Of a stretch of 32,000 bases of DNA, positions 16,476 through 24,105 are shown in pieces. Positions within the stretch are counted from its first letter, which is position 1; each line of letters opens with the position of its first letter. The position numbers were made by a program, and so were the translations under genes. The DNA is from Alphaproteobacteria bacterium (GTDB lineage Bacteria > Pseudomonadota > Alphaproteobacteria > UBA9655), in contig CANGTV010000014.1 of assembly GCA_947457015.1 (NCBI GenBank), forward strand, positions 1 through 32,000, written 5' to 3'. The notes below the pieces were generated by a model. The model searched no databases. It had not been told where the DNA came from and worked only from the letters and a program-made list of their open reading frames with translations.

Positions 16476-17696
16476 ATGTTTTTTTATTATCTCTCATATA
16501 ACTGGCTTTTTCTTATGGCGTCTTCTCGACTTTTCATGCCAATTTTGTGTTTATTGGCGGCTTTGGGGATTTTTTCCACCTCTCTTTATCTCCCCTCCTT
16601 ACCCGCCATAGGAAAGGCGCTCTCTGCTTCGCAAGAATCTGTTCAATTAACCCTCACTGTCTTTTTTTTAGGATCCTCTATCGGAAGTTTACTGTTAGGT
16701 CCCCTCTCGGACCACATGGGCCGTCTTGTGGTTGCAAAAGGAGGGCTGGTTCTCTTTGTGATCGCAAGCTTTTGGTGTGCGCAGGCTGACACCATTTTAA
16801 GTTTGTTGATGGGAAGATTCTTACAAGGAGTTGCTGCAAGCGCAGGTCCCCTTGTTGCACGAGCCGTCGGCCGTGACCTGTATGAGGGCGCTCACTTCAC
16901 CAAGTTTTCAGCCACACTTATGATGGTCATTTCGATCTCCCCTGCTATTGCCCCCACTTTGGGAGGACTCATCGAATTTTATTTTGGATGGGAGAAAAAT
17001 TTTTACTTTCTTATGGTCTTCGGGCTTATTCTTGTGATCCTGGTCTGGATATGGCTTCCTGAAACGAATGACCGCCCTCCTACATCTCTGCATCCTTATG
17101 CGGTCTTTAATAACTATCGTATCCTCTTTAAAACCCCTGCCTACGCTTGGTTGTGTCTTGGTGTTGGGTTGCAATGTAGTGCGCTTTTTTGCTATGTCAC
17201 CATGTCGCCTTATCTCTTTATTTCTTTGTTTGGATGGTCAGCTCAAACTTATGGATATGTGGGAATTGCAACGGCTTTTGGGAATATGGCTGGCTTTGCC
17301 TTCGGACGCCACATGGCGCATCGCATAGGCGCCACCCAAGGCATTTTGATTGGGAGTTTCTCGTCCGTTTTTCTAAGCTTTGCTTTTATCGGAAGCGCCT
17401 TTATTCTCCCTATAACGTCGACGCTTCTGATTGTATATGTATTTTGTTTTTTTTGTATGCAAGCCCTCTCTGTTGTAAATATGTCAGCCGCCGCTATGAA
17501 TTTTTTTCCTCATATGGCAGGAACATCCGCTGCGATGGTTGGGGCGGTTCAAATTGGAGCCGGCGTTTTTGGAAGTCTTCTGGCAAGCCTTCTCCCCGTT
17601 TCTCCTTTTGCTTTGGGAGTAACGCTAGGAGGATTAAGCCTTTTCACCTTTATGATTGGCCTCTTTCTTGAAAAGAAGAAATGGCTGGGGCGGTAG
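16476..17696 (+). CDS. Bcr/CflA-family MFS multidrug exporter
   Basis: A 406-residue, 12-helix MFS transporter of the DHA1 Bcr/CflA type. ALGIFSTSLYLPSLPAIGKAL opens TM1, the loop 2-3 motif is LGPLSDHMGRLVVAKGG, RFLQGVAASAGPLVARAVGRD marks TM4, and PAIAPTLGGLIE is motif C typical of drug/H+ antiporters. Start choice is uncertain: 16476 gives MFFYYLSYNWLFL before the usual N-terminus, while the ATG at 16515 (MASSRLF) resembles relatives more closely. Neither has a good ribosome-binding site. The last four codons (WLGR) and the stop lie inside the opposite-strand tRNA-Gln gene. Confidence 0.92.
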   Translation: MFFYYLSYNWLFLMASSRLFMPILCLLAALGIFSTSLYLPSLPAIGKALSASQESVQLTLTVFFLGSSIGSLLLGPLSDHMGRLVVAKGGLVLFVIASFWCAQADTILSLLMGRFLQGVAASAGPLVARAVGRDLYEGAHFTKFSATLMMVISISPAIAPTLGGLIEFYFGWEKNFYFLMVFGLILVILVWIWLPETNDRPPTSLHPYAVFNNYRILFKTPAYAWLCLGVGLQCSALFCYVTMSPYLFISLFGWSAQTYGYVGIATAFGNMAGFAFGRHMAHRIGATQGILIGSFSSVFLSFAFIGSAFILPITSTLLIVYVFCFFCMQALSVVNMSAAAMNFFPHMAGTSAAMVGAVQIGAGVFGSLLASLLPVSPFALGVTLGGLSLFTFMIGLFLEKKKWLGR

Positions 17697-17756
17697 GATT
17701 CGAACCTACGCATGGCGGTACCAAAAACCGCTGCCTTACCGCTTGGCTACGCCCCA
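17682..17756 (-). tRNA. tRNA-Gln (anticodon TTG), CCA encoded
   Basis: On the minus strand a full cloverleaf can be drawn: acceptor TGGGGCG/CGCCCCA, D-arm GCCAAGCGGTAAGGC, anticodon arm GCGGT-TTTTGGT-ACCGC with anticodon TTG, five-base variable loop, T-arm with GGTTCGAATCC, discriminator G and encoded CCA (17684-17682). Total 75 nt. The 3' 15 nt overlap the end of the convergent MFS gene. A promoter lies just upstream (17771-17799). Confidence 0.97.
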
Positions 17757-17770
17757 AAGAGAGAGCCTAT

Positions 17771-17799
17771 ACCATAAAAATAATTAAGAAAAATTGCAA
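17771..17799 (-). promoter_or_regulatory. Sigma70-type promoter for tRNA-Gln
   Basis: Reading the minus strand: TTGCAA (17799-17794), a 17-bp spacer and TATGGT (17776-17771), about 14 bp before the mature tRNA 5' end. The spacing is ideal; the hexamers match 4/6 and 4/6. A weaker TATAGG overlaps just downstream. Confidence 0.45.
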
Positions 17800-17806
17800 C
17801 CATTTG

Positions 17807-17834
17807 TTCACAGGCCCTTTCTTTTACTTATAAG
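17807..17834 (+). promoter_or_regulatory. Sigma70-type promoter for the amino acid ABC operon
   Basis: TTCACA (17807-17812), a 16-bp spacer and TATAAG (17829-17834), with the preferred ATG at 17879. Both hexamers match the consensus at five of six positions. It is almost back to back with the tRNA-Gln promoter. Confidence 0.5.
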
Positions 17835-17878
17835 AAAAGATATCCTTGTGTAAGAAAAAACTCATCCAAAGGACGATC

Positions 17879-18628
17879 ATGTTTATAAGAATTGTTTGCC
17901 TTTTCCTATGCCTTCTTTCTCTTGAAGGCTGCGAGAAATCTGCTCAGACGGAAGAACAAAAGCCTTTAATTGTCATCATCTCTCCTGACAATCCTCCTTT
18001 TGAGTTTAAAGAAACGGCTCAAGGAGGTGACCAAGTCATAGGGTTTGATGTGGCTGTGATCAAGAAACTAAGCCAGCACTTAGGTCGCCCTATTAAGATC
18101 GTAGAGTCTGATTTTGCAGCCATCATTCCTTCTTTGCAATCAGGACGCGCTGATATGGGTATTTCCACAATCGTTGCTACCGATGAACGCAGGAAAAGCG
18201 TTGACTTTTCAAACCCTTATTATGAACATAAGATTGCTCTTCTTGTGCCTGAAAATTCGCCTGTCACATCTGAAAAAGACCTTTCAAGCCAAACTTTAGG
18301 GGTTCAGCTTGGAAGCTCCCATGAAGTGTTGGCAAAAAAATGGGAAGCGACTCTGCCTGGACTTTCTCTTGTGTCCCTCAACAAGGGCGGAGAACTTGTT
18401 CAAGAACTTAAAAATAGCCGCATTCAAGCCATTCTTACAGAAGAAACAACAGCCCACAAAATTGCCGCCTCCACAGCCGGTCTGAAGGTTATTGCTTTAG
18501 ATATTCCTGGAGAAGAACTTGTCATTGCATTTCCCAAAGGGTCTCCTTGGGTCGTTCCCACCAATCAGGCCCTTAAAGCTATGAAAGAAGACATTGAGAA
18601 AATTGCTGACAAATGGGTCAGTGACTAA
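17879..18628 (+). CDS. Polar amino acid ABC transporter, substrate-binding lipoprotein
   Basis: A 249-residue family 3 solute-binding protein. A hydrophobic signal ends in LSLEGC, a probable lipobox with the cysteine at residue 18, so it is likely a membrane-tethered periplasmic lipoprotein. The binding domain shows PPFEFKE, VIGFDVAVIKKLS, SGRADMGISTIVATDERRKS and VDFSNPYYE, typical of the His/Gln/Arg-binding group. The frame can be opened at a TTG (17846), but the ATG at 17879 follows AAAGGA and gives a normal signal peptide. Its TAA overlaps the ATG of the permease by one base. The amino acid cannot be told from sequence. Confidence 0.92.
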   Translation: MFIRIVCLFLCLLSLEGCEKSAQTEEQKPLIVIISPDNPPFEFKETAQGGDQVIGFDVAVIKKLSQHLGRPIKIVESDFAAIIPSLQSGRADMGISTIVATDERRKSVDFSNPYYEHKIALLVPENSPVTSEKDLSSQTLGVQLGSSHEVLAKKWEATLPGLSLVSLNKGGELVQELKNSRIQAILTEETTAHKIAASTAGLKVIALDIPGEELVIAFPKGSPWVVPTNQALKAMKEDIEKIADKWVSD

Positions 18629-19284
18629 TGGGTTTAGATTTTGAGCGCATATTACCGTCTATACCTTATATCCTCCAAGGAATTCCCGTGACCTTGGCTT
18701 ATACAAGTGTTTCCTTATTTTTTGGTTTTATATGGGGAGCGCTTCTGGCCTTATGTAAGGTGAGTCATCTTACATTTCTCAAGTGGGTTGCTGTTTTTTA
18801 TACCTCTATCTTCAGAGGAACCCCTCTGCTTTTACAGCTGACCCTCATTTATTTTGCAACTCCCCAGCTCGTGGGGTATAATATTTCCATCTGGGAAGCT
18901 GGAATTTTAGCCTTCACCCTTAATTCAGCGGCTTATATTTCTGAGCACTTCAGAGCCGGCATTGGGGCCGTTGATAAAGGGCAAACAGAGGCTGCTCTTT
19001 CTCTTGGAATTCCTTACTCTTTAATGATGAAAGATATTATCTTACCCCAAGCCATTCGTAATATTCTTCCGTCCCTTGTCAACGAATCCATCGATTTATT
19101 GAAAGAGTCGGCCTTAATTTCAGTTATCGGAGGCGCGGATATTCTAAAGCGCGCCACCATTGTCGCTAATGAAAAATACATTTTCTTTGAGCCCCTGCTT
19201 GTTGCGGGAGCTTTGTATTACGTTCTTGTCATGGTCTTGACATGTATGGCTCACTTGATTGAAAAGAAGTTAAAAACGTCATGA
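18628..19284 (+). CDS. Polar amino acid ABC transporter, permease (HisM/GlnP family)
   Basis: A 218-residue inner-membrane permease with the HisM/GlnP layout: an N-terminal helix (IPYILQGIPVTLAYTS), FRGTPLLLQLTLIYFATPQL in the middle and the ATPase-coupling loop AAYISEHFRAGIGAVDKGQ followed by EAALSLGI. About five transmembrane segments. It overlaps the upstream stop by one base and the downstream ATPase start by four (ATGA). Only one permease gene is present, so a homodimeric channel is expected. Confidence 0.94.
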   Translation: MGLDFERILPSIPYILQGIPVTLAYTSVSLFFGFIWGALLALCKVSHLTFLKWVAVFYTSIFRGTPLLLQLTLIYFATPQLVGYNISIWEAGILAFTLNSAAYISEHFRAGIGAVDKGQTEAALSLGIPYSLMMKDIILPQAIRNILPSLVNESIDLLKESALISVIGGADILKRATIVANEKYIFFEPLLVAGALYYVLVMVLTCMAHLIEKKLKTS

Positions 19285-20003
19285 TTCGCCTTGAAAATAT
19301 TCATAAATTCTTTGGATCTCATGAAGTGCTGAAAGGCATTTCTGGGGAAATTTCTCAAGGAGAAGTTCTTGCTATTATCGGTCCTTCAGGATCGGGGAAG
19401 TCAACACTTATACGCACTATTAATCTTTTAGACCCTCCCACAAGTGGTAAAATTTATATCGATGGAACTTGTATTACGGAAGGGTCTGTAGATGTTGGAA
19501 AAATTCGCACAAAAATGGGAATGGTTTTTCAGCAATTTAACTTATTTCCTCACATGACAACTCTTGAAAATGTGGCCTATGCGCCCATCAAGGTTAAAAA
19601 ACTTCCTCGACAAGAGGCCTTAAATTTGGGAAAGATCCTCCTCCAAAAAGTGGGTCTTGAAGACAAGGAAAAAACCTATCCTCCTCAGCTTTCGGGGGGC
19701 CAAAAACAACGGGCGGCCATTGCGCGTGCTTTAGCCATGGAACCAGAAGCCATTCTTTTTGATGAGCCTACCTCTTCTCTTGACCCCGAAATGGTCAAAG
19801 AGGTCCTCAATGTTATGAAAGGCTTAGCTCACACCGGCATCACAATGATTGTTGTCACCCATGAAATGGGTTTTGCACGCGAGGTTGCAGATCGTGTGTG
19901 GTTCTTGGATGCAGGACAACTGATCGAAGATTCCCCCAGCCACACATTTTTTAGAGAGCCCCGCACAAGACGTGCCTATGAGTTCTTGGAAAAAGTCCTT
20001 TAG
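19281..20003 (+). CDS. Polar amino acid ABC transporter, ATP-binding protein (GlnQ/HisP-like)
   Basis: A 240-residue ATPase energising the import system. Walker A is GPSGSGKST (34-42), the Q-loop lies in VFQQFNLFPHMT (near 82-93), the signature is LSGGQKQR (near 137-144), Walker B is AILFDEPTSSLDPE (near 155-168) and the switch His is in VVTHEMGFARE. FFREPRTRRAYEFLEKVL at the C-terminus is typical of the GlnQ/HisP group. It is the last gene of the three-gene operon; palindromic repeats follow its stop. Confidence 0.95.
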   Translation: MIRLENIHKFFGSHEVLKGISGEISQGEVLAIIGPSGSGKSTLIRTINLLDPPTSGKIYIDGTCITEGSVDVGKIRTKMGMVFQQFNLFPHMTTLENVAYAPIKVKKLPRQEALNLGKILLQKVGLEDKEKTYPPQLSGGQKQRAAIARALAMEPEAILFDEPTSSLDPEMVKEVLNVMKGLAHTGITMIVVTHEMGFAREVADRVWFLDAGQLIEDSPSHTFFREPRTRRAYEFLEKVL

Positions 20004-20041
20004 AGTAATCTTAGTTTTTGGATAAGAGCCGAAGTTGTTAG

Positions 20042-20209
20042 CGTCATTGCGAGCGAAGCCACCCAGTGCAAACAACGCATGCCCCCAGGACAGGCAGCCT
20101 TCTTACTCACGTAAATTCAGAATTTTTCTAGCGAAGTAAAAAAGATGTATTCCTATGGAATAAATTCTTTGCTCTGGGTTGCTTCGGAGCAAAGCTCCTC
20201 GCAATGACG
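20042..20209. repeat. Palindromic intergenic repeat with GTCATTGCGAG arms (MITE-like)
   Basis: The left arm CGTCATTGCGAG followed by CGAAGCCACCCAG, and the right arm, whose reverse complement begins CGTCATTGCGAGGAGC and contains CGAAGCAACCCAG, bound a 168-bp unit. The right arm has about 11 extra bases, GAGCTTTGCTC, itself a palindrome. Repeats with CGTCATTGCGAG ends are widespread between bacterial genes. It lies between the convergent ABC operon and the GNAT-like gene. Confidence 0.75.
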
Positions 20210-20257
20210 TTTATAAAACAAGAAAATGAAAATCTTATCTGAAACTGAGGGTTGAGA

Positions 20258-20335
20258 AGTGTAGCGGTGTAGCAGTATCCAAAAAAACAAACAAACGAAT
20301 ACCAACAAACTTGAATACTGCTATACAGCTACACT
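20258..20335. repeat. 21-bp inverted repeat with 36-nt AC-rich loop
   Basis: AGTGTAGCGGTGTAGCAGTAT (20258-20278) pairs with 20315-20335 at 19 of 21 positions. The loop is rich in A and C (runs of ACAAAC). It lies between two convergent gene ends and could act as a bidirectional terminator, although no T-tract follows. Both mismatches are G/T-type, so pairing would be retained in RNA of one strand. Confidence 0.75.
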
Positions 20336-20342
20336 GTGAACC

Positions 20343-20936
20343 TTACGCCGCCAATCTTGCTTGGGGAACAGCAGGAAAAAGAGCGGGGCGAAGAGGAGAC
20401 TGGAGCTTGTATTTTCTCTCTGACAAAGGAAGAATGCCATGGAAGAGCCCATCCAATGAATCTTGAGGTTTGACTTCTAATATGTAAGGCCAAAAACCTC
20501 TATTTTTTGTTCTCAGATGCTCGAATGGATTTAAGGTGAGGCACAAATAGCTAATTCCTTCTTGATGTCCAAATTCCATAAATTTCTCTAAGAGATTTTT
20601 GTAAAATTTCTGATGGCAGCTGCCTCCGCTGGCGTTAAACGGGGCGCGTTTGTCCTCAATAAAGAAAGAGAGGGTTCCCACCCATACCTCCTCCATCTGA
20701 GGAGTAAGCGTTGAAACGATACCTTTAAGTTGGCTTTGAAGCTCCGTCACCCTCTTTTTATGGAGAATAGAGCCGCCATAAATTCCAGACTCTTCATCTT
20801 CACCGACTATAAAGGTAGCTTGTGTTTGTTCTTCGTAAGAAAGGGGAATATCTTGATAAAGACGCATGAGTCCCATTAAAAGATCAATGCGGCCTTTATA
20901 ATAACATTGTTGTGTTGGTTCAATTATTTTAAGCAT
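20343..20936 (-). CDS. GNAT-like acyltransferase family protein of unknown function
   Basis: A 197-residue protein that I do not firmly recognise. The order of features is reminiscent of GNAT-fold enzymes or distant acyl-homoserine-lactone synthases: an early strand region with FIVGEDEESGIYGGSILHKK (43-62), a central MEEVWVGTLSFF, then a helix FYKNLLEKFMEFGHQEGISY and a strand YLCLTLNP. A C-terminal block GFWPYILEVKPQDSLDGLFH is followed by GILPL. The canonical LuxI residues (such as the conserved Arg/Phe/Trp/Asp set at the N-terminus) cannot be placed convincingly, so a signalling role is not claimed. It is preceded by about 250 bp of hairpin-rich DNA. Base use is like its neighbours. Confidence 0.75.
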   Translation of the reverse strand: MLKIIEPTQQCYYKGRIDLLMGLMRLYQDIPLSYEEQTQATFIVGEDEESGIYGGSILHKKRVTELQSQLKGIVSTLTPQMEEVWVGTLSFFIEDKRAPFNASGGSCHQKFYKNLLEKFMEFGHQEGISYLCLTLNPFEHLRTKNRGFWPYILEVKPQDSLDGLFHGILPLSERKYKLQSPLRPALFPAVPQARLAA

Positions 20937-21267
20937 ACAATGCTCCCTTTCTTACCTCATTACGCTAAAATTTTTTAAAGTCGCCCCCGCTAAAAAGAGA
21001 GAAAGGAGCTTTTTAAGGGCCCCTTTCTCCAGTTGTAGGGAGACTTTACAGGGAAATGTAGGGATACTTTCCCTGCGAACTTTCTTAGCCGTAGCTAAGA
21101 AAATAGAATTGAGAGATGATAGTTTTGGAGCTATTTTCCTCATGAATTTTCCTATCTCTCCCATAGTTAAAATTCTAATGCATAACTCATGCTATTATAC
21201 TAGAATAAGCTTGTCAACATAAATTTACAAAATTAAATATCGTAAAAATGGATATTTTAGGAGTCAC
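20937..21267. other. Hairpin-rich region between the GNAT-like gene and a LysR gene
   Basis: Three perfect stems occur in succession: GAGAAAGG/CCTTTCTC (20999-21006 and 21022-21029), CAGGGAAA/TTTCCCTG (21049-21056 and 21068-21075) and TTTCTTAGC/GCTAAGAAA with a CGTA loop (21081-21089 and 21094-21102). The minus strand also has a 70-codon frame (20952-21164). I regard it as a by-product of the repeat or a doubtful small gene, although an inner ATG has AGGA upstream. On the minus strand TTGACA and TATAAT occur near 21190-21220 but only 12 bp apart. The region could be a structured leader for the GNAT-like gene or an intergenic repeat. Confidence 0.6.
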
Positions 21268-22191
21268 ATGAGAATACAATCAATCTACGTTTTTGTGAAA
21301 CTTGCAGAAAACAACTGCGATTTCGGAGTCCATAAGCTTTTGGGACTCCCGCGCTCTTCTATGTGGGCGCACATTTCTGACTTAGAAAAAACACTTGGGA
21401 AAAAGCTTATCAATAGGAAAAAACAAAGCTTGTCTTTTACGGCTGCGGGCGAAGAGTTTATCCCTTACGCGCAAAAAATGTATCAATCCTTTGAAGAAAG
21501 CCTTGTGACCACCCATAGTGCTGAGGATTCCCACGTTGGAGGAGATCTGATCATCTCTGTGACGCTGGCAATTGCCCTCACCTGGTCTATGGAGAGTATT
21601 AAAAAATTATACTCGGAATTTCCGAACTTACGGCTGCATATCACTGCTTCAGATGTTATCTCAAAAGAAGAAGAAAATGCCTCTGACATTCTTATTCGTC
21701 CCTTTGGAGAGTCTGAGATTTTCTCTAAAATATGGTGTATTGCCTATCACCATGGATTATTTGCAAGCCAAGAATATATCGATAAAATGGGTCTTCCCAA
21801 AACTCCTGAAGAGCTGGCTTTTCATCGGGTTATCGGCTTTGGAGAATATAAATTCAGTTATTATGATGATATTAACTGGCACTTAAAGGGGCAAGCTGGC
21901 TTGCCGAAAATAAAGCCTTTTTTAACCATCAACTCAACAACAGCTGTTTTCGACGCGGCGCGCCGTGGGTTAGGGATAGGGTCCCTCTCTATTGAAGCCA
22001 GCAAGGTTTATGAGTATGAACTTGTAAGAGTGCTCCCCCAAATTGTAGGTCCAACAGTAAAAACATGCTTTTGTGTTAAAAAGAGCGCCACAGGTCGAAA
22101 GTTAAACACCATCAACACATTTAGGGATTATTTTGAAAATTACCTCAAACAACATGGTGTAAAAATTTTGCCCTTAGAAGAGGATGTGTAG
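21268..22191 (+). CDS. LysR-family transcriptional regulator
   Basis: A 307-residue LysR-type regulator with the DNA-binding domain at 1-60 (VFVKLAENNCDFGVHKLLGL, SSMWAHISDLEKTLGKKL) and an effector domain from about 90. The helix-turn-helix departs from consensus in its first helix (NNCDFGVHK in place of the usual GSFTAAA). GLFASQEYIDK, FHRVIGFGEYKF and AARRGLGIGSLSIEAS mark the co-inducer domain. It resembles the regulator at 27490 in length and in this central region, so the two are probably paralogues. Its target may be the downstream MHS transporter, which is convergent with it rather than divergent. Confidence 0.9.
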   Translation: MRIQSIYVFVKLAENNCDFGVHKLLGLPRSSMWAHISDLEKTLGKKLINRKKQSLSFTAAGEEFIPYAQKMYQSFEESLVTTHSAEDSHVGGDLIISVTLAIALTWSMESIKKLYSEFPNLRLHITASDVISKEEENASDILIRPFGESEIFSKIWCIAYHHGLFASQEYIDKMGLPKTPEELAFHRVIGFGEYKFSYYDDINWHLKGQAGLPKIKPFLTINSTTAVFDAARRGLGIGSLSIEASKVYEYELVRVLPQIVGPTVKTCFCVKKSATGRKLNTINTFRDYFENYLKQHGVKILPLEEDV

Positions 22192-22234
22192 GAGTATATA
22201 GTCATATATATGAAGTTGACATGTTTTTATCCCC

Positions 22235-22266
22235 CCTTGTCCTCGCGAAGGCGGGGAATGACAAGG
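22235..22266. repeat. REP-like palindrome
   Basis: CCTTGTC pairs with GACAAGG and the inner CCTCGC with GCGGGG around a GAAG loop. The core, read as CCCCGCCTTCGCGAGG, resembles a dispersed palindrome seen between genes in many proteobacteria. It lies downstream of the LysR stop. Confidence 0.7.
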
Positions 22267-22374
22267 AAGAAATTTCTTGAATTTGATCAGTCGCTGATAA
22301 ACTGGAGCTAGAAAAAGAGGAAGGATCAGAGAAAGAGGAGAAAGAATCCCTTAAAAAAAGAAGGAGAATATCAT

Positions 22375-22402
22375 AAGGGGGCAAGCGTTAGCTTGCCCCC
22401 TT
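22375..22402. terminator. Strong hairpin, probable bidirectional terminator
   Basis: AAGGGGGCAAGC (22375-22386), loop GTTA and GCTTGCCCCCTT (22391-22402) form a perfect 12-bp GC-rich stem. It lies between the convergent LysR (ends 22191) and MHS (ends 22567) genes. The following T-tract is short (TCTT), so termination is inferred mainly from stem strength and placement. The rest of 22192-22566 shows no gene. Confidence 0.6.
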
Positions 22403-22566
22403 TCTTCAACTATGGATGCTTTGGTGACATGCTACACCTCCTTCTGTATTGTCCAGTTATAGACTAGCAAACATCAAAATCAACAGCAAGATAAATTTTA
22501 TGTTAAATTTTATTGACTTGACGAAAAAGTATCTTGAGGCATATTTTTGCTAGAAGGTTTCTCTTT

Positions 22567-23841
22567 CTACCCACTCTTTTTCTGCTGAGAGTCAGGGAAA
22601 GGCTTGCGTGCCAAAAGAATTCCCAGCAAGCTAAGAGCTCCAAGCCCCATCACAAAATAAGCTGGCGCTATCGTCGATTCAAAGAATTGTTCGAGCCCCA
22701 CACAAATAATAGGAGACAACCCGCCAAATAATCCCTCTCCAATCGCAATGCCCAGTCCCATTCCTGAGTATCGTCCAACGACGGGGAAACTTTGAGACAG
22801 ATAAGCAGGCGCTGGCCCCGCATATAAGCTTGAACAAAAACTAAAAAAAACGACCCCCATCATTACCGCAGCAAAGGCACTGAAAACGGTCATATAATAA
22901 AATATAAAAATAGGAGAAATAATCAATAAAATACTCGTTAATCTTAACTGAGTCTCTCTCCCAAATTTATCAGAAAAAATCCCTAAGGTCGGAGATAAGA
23001 TAATGCATAAAATTTGCGTTAAGCAAGCCAGTCCTAATGGATCAATATCGTAATTTCCGGCTGCTCTATCAAAATAATAAAAGTTAGGAATGTAGACGGT
23101 TGCAAGATAAAACATAGATACAGGGATACTCGAGATAAAAACCGCGGAAAAAAGCGGCCTTTTATAATTTCTAATCACATCTACCAAAGGAACGTTATTT
23201 CTTTTCTCTGGTGCTTTATTTGCAAGAAAAACAGGAGTTTCTTTCATCGTTTTCATAAGAGCATATAAAAAGATACCCATAATAGCAGATAATAAAAAAG
23301 GCAGTCTCCACTCCCACCCTTCTATTCCTTTAGCATGATCAAAGAAATAAGAGGTTGCAGTCCCCAAAAGGGTTCCAAAAATCCCAATTGCTGCAACGAT
23401 TCCACAGCCCAACGCTGCATTTTCTTGCTTCATGTGTTCTTGAATATAAATTATAGCGCCTGTGTATTGACCCCCTACGCATAGGCCCTGCACAAGCAAG
23501 CATAATAAAAGCAAAGCACTGCTTGCCCATCCAATTTGCGCATAAGACGGGATAAGGCCAATACATGTTGTTGCGATGGTGATTGCCACAAGGGATTGGG
23601 TGAGCGCTGCTTTTCGTCCATACTTATCCCCTATATGGCCAAAAATAATGCTCCCTATGGGCTTCAGAAGAAAAGTAATGCTAAAGGTCACAAGACCTAA
23701 GACTCTTGTTAATTCATCACTTTCTGTGTGGAAAAAAATTGGTGCTAAAATAACGGCAGAAAAAGCATATACTGAAAAAGCGTAATAATGAAACAAACTA
23801 CCAAGCAGTGAAATAAATACGGATCTTTTTTGTACTTTCAT
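22567..23841 (-). CDS. MHS-family (metabolite:H+ symporter) MFS transporter
   Basis: A 424-residue, 12-helix transporter of the MHS group that includes ProP- and KgtP-like symporters for osmolytes or organic acids. SLFHYYAFSVYAFSAVILAPIFF-type TM1, GSIIFGHIGDKYGRKAALTQS (loop 2-3), VQGLCVGGQYTGAIIYIQEH (TM4) and the extended central loop with KRNNVPLVDVIRNYKRP are characteristic. The TM1 position usually occupied by E/W-F-D-F is altered (FHYYAF), so the substrate may differ. It is a paralogue of the transporter at 25935. It is convergent with the LysR gene across a hairpin terminator. Confidence 0.92.
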   Translation of the reverse strand: MKVQKRSVFISLLGSLFHYYAFSVYAFSAVILAPIFFHTESDELTRVLGLVTFSITFLLKPIGSIIFGHIGDKYGRKAALTQSLVAITIATTCIGLIPSYAQIGWASSALLLLCLLVQGLCVGGQYTGAIIYIQEHMKQENAALGCGIVAAIGIFGTLLGTATSYFFDHAKGIEGWEWRLPFLLSAIMGIFLYALMKTMKETPVFLANKAPEKRNNVPLVDVIRNYKRPLFSAVFISSIPVSMFYLATVYIPNFYYFDRAAGNYDIDPLGLACLTQILCIILSPTLGIFSDKFGRETQLRLTSILLIISPIFIFYYMTVFSAFAAVMMGVVFFSFCSSLYAGPAPAYLSQSFPVVGRYSGMGLGIAIGEGLFGGLSPIICVGLEQFFESTIAPAYFVMGLGALSLLGILLARKPFPDSQQKKSG

Positions 23842-23881
23842 CTATAATCACCATCCTTTTCGCTCTATTTGCCTGGATTTA

Positions 23882-23910
23882 TTGACTTTATTGGCATTGT
23901 TTCATACTTC
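23882..23910 (+). promoter_or_regulatory. Candidate promoter upstream of the secreted protein gene
   Basis: TTGACT (23882-23887), a 17-bp spacer and TACTTC (23905-23910). The -35 is good and the -10 weak. It lies about 195 bp upstream of the preferred start at 24106, leaving a long leader in which no other gene is evident. Confidence 0.3.
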
Positions 23911-24105
23911 TGAAAACTCTGCTAGAAAGAAATGCAGAATGTCGCAAACAAATGATCTGATATACTCGGTTGCCAAAACACATCTTGGATGTCAAATTTA
24001 AGGACGGGTCTAAACTCATTTACATTTGATGATCTGCATATTGCTGAGCAGGTTTCGTCATTAATTTTTAAAGTCTCGTTTTCAGGTCGCAAAGAGGGGA
24101 GGATC

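Noticed and set aside
20343-20936. Firm assignment as LuxI acyl-homoserine-lactone synthase
   Set aside because: The conserved N-terminal Arg/Phe/Trp/Asp pattern of LuxI cannot be placed and there is no LuxR neighbour.
20952-21164. 70-codon minus-strand frame as a small protein gene
   Set aside because: It reads through three hairpins and its composition follows the palindromes; kept only as a doubtful part of the structured region.
21190-21220. TTGACA and TATAAT on the minus strand as a promoter pair
   Set aside because: The two hexamers are only 12 bp apart, too close for sigma70; other pairings are weak.
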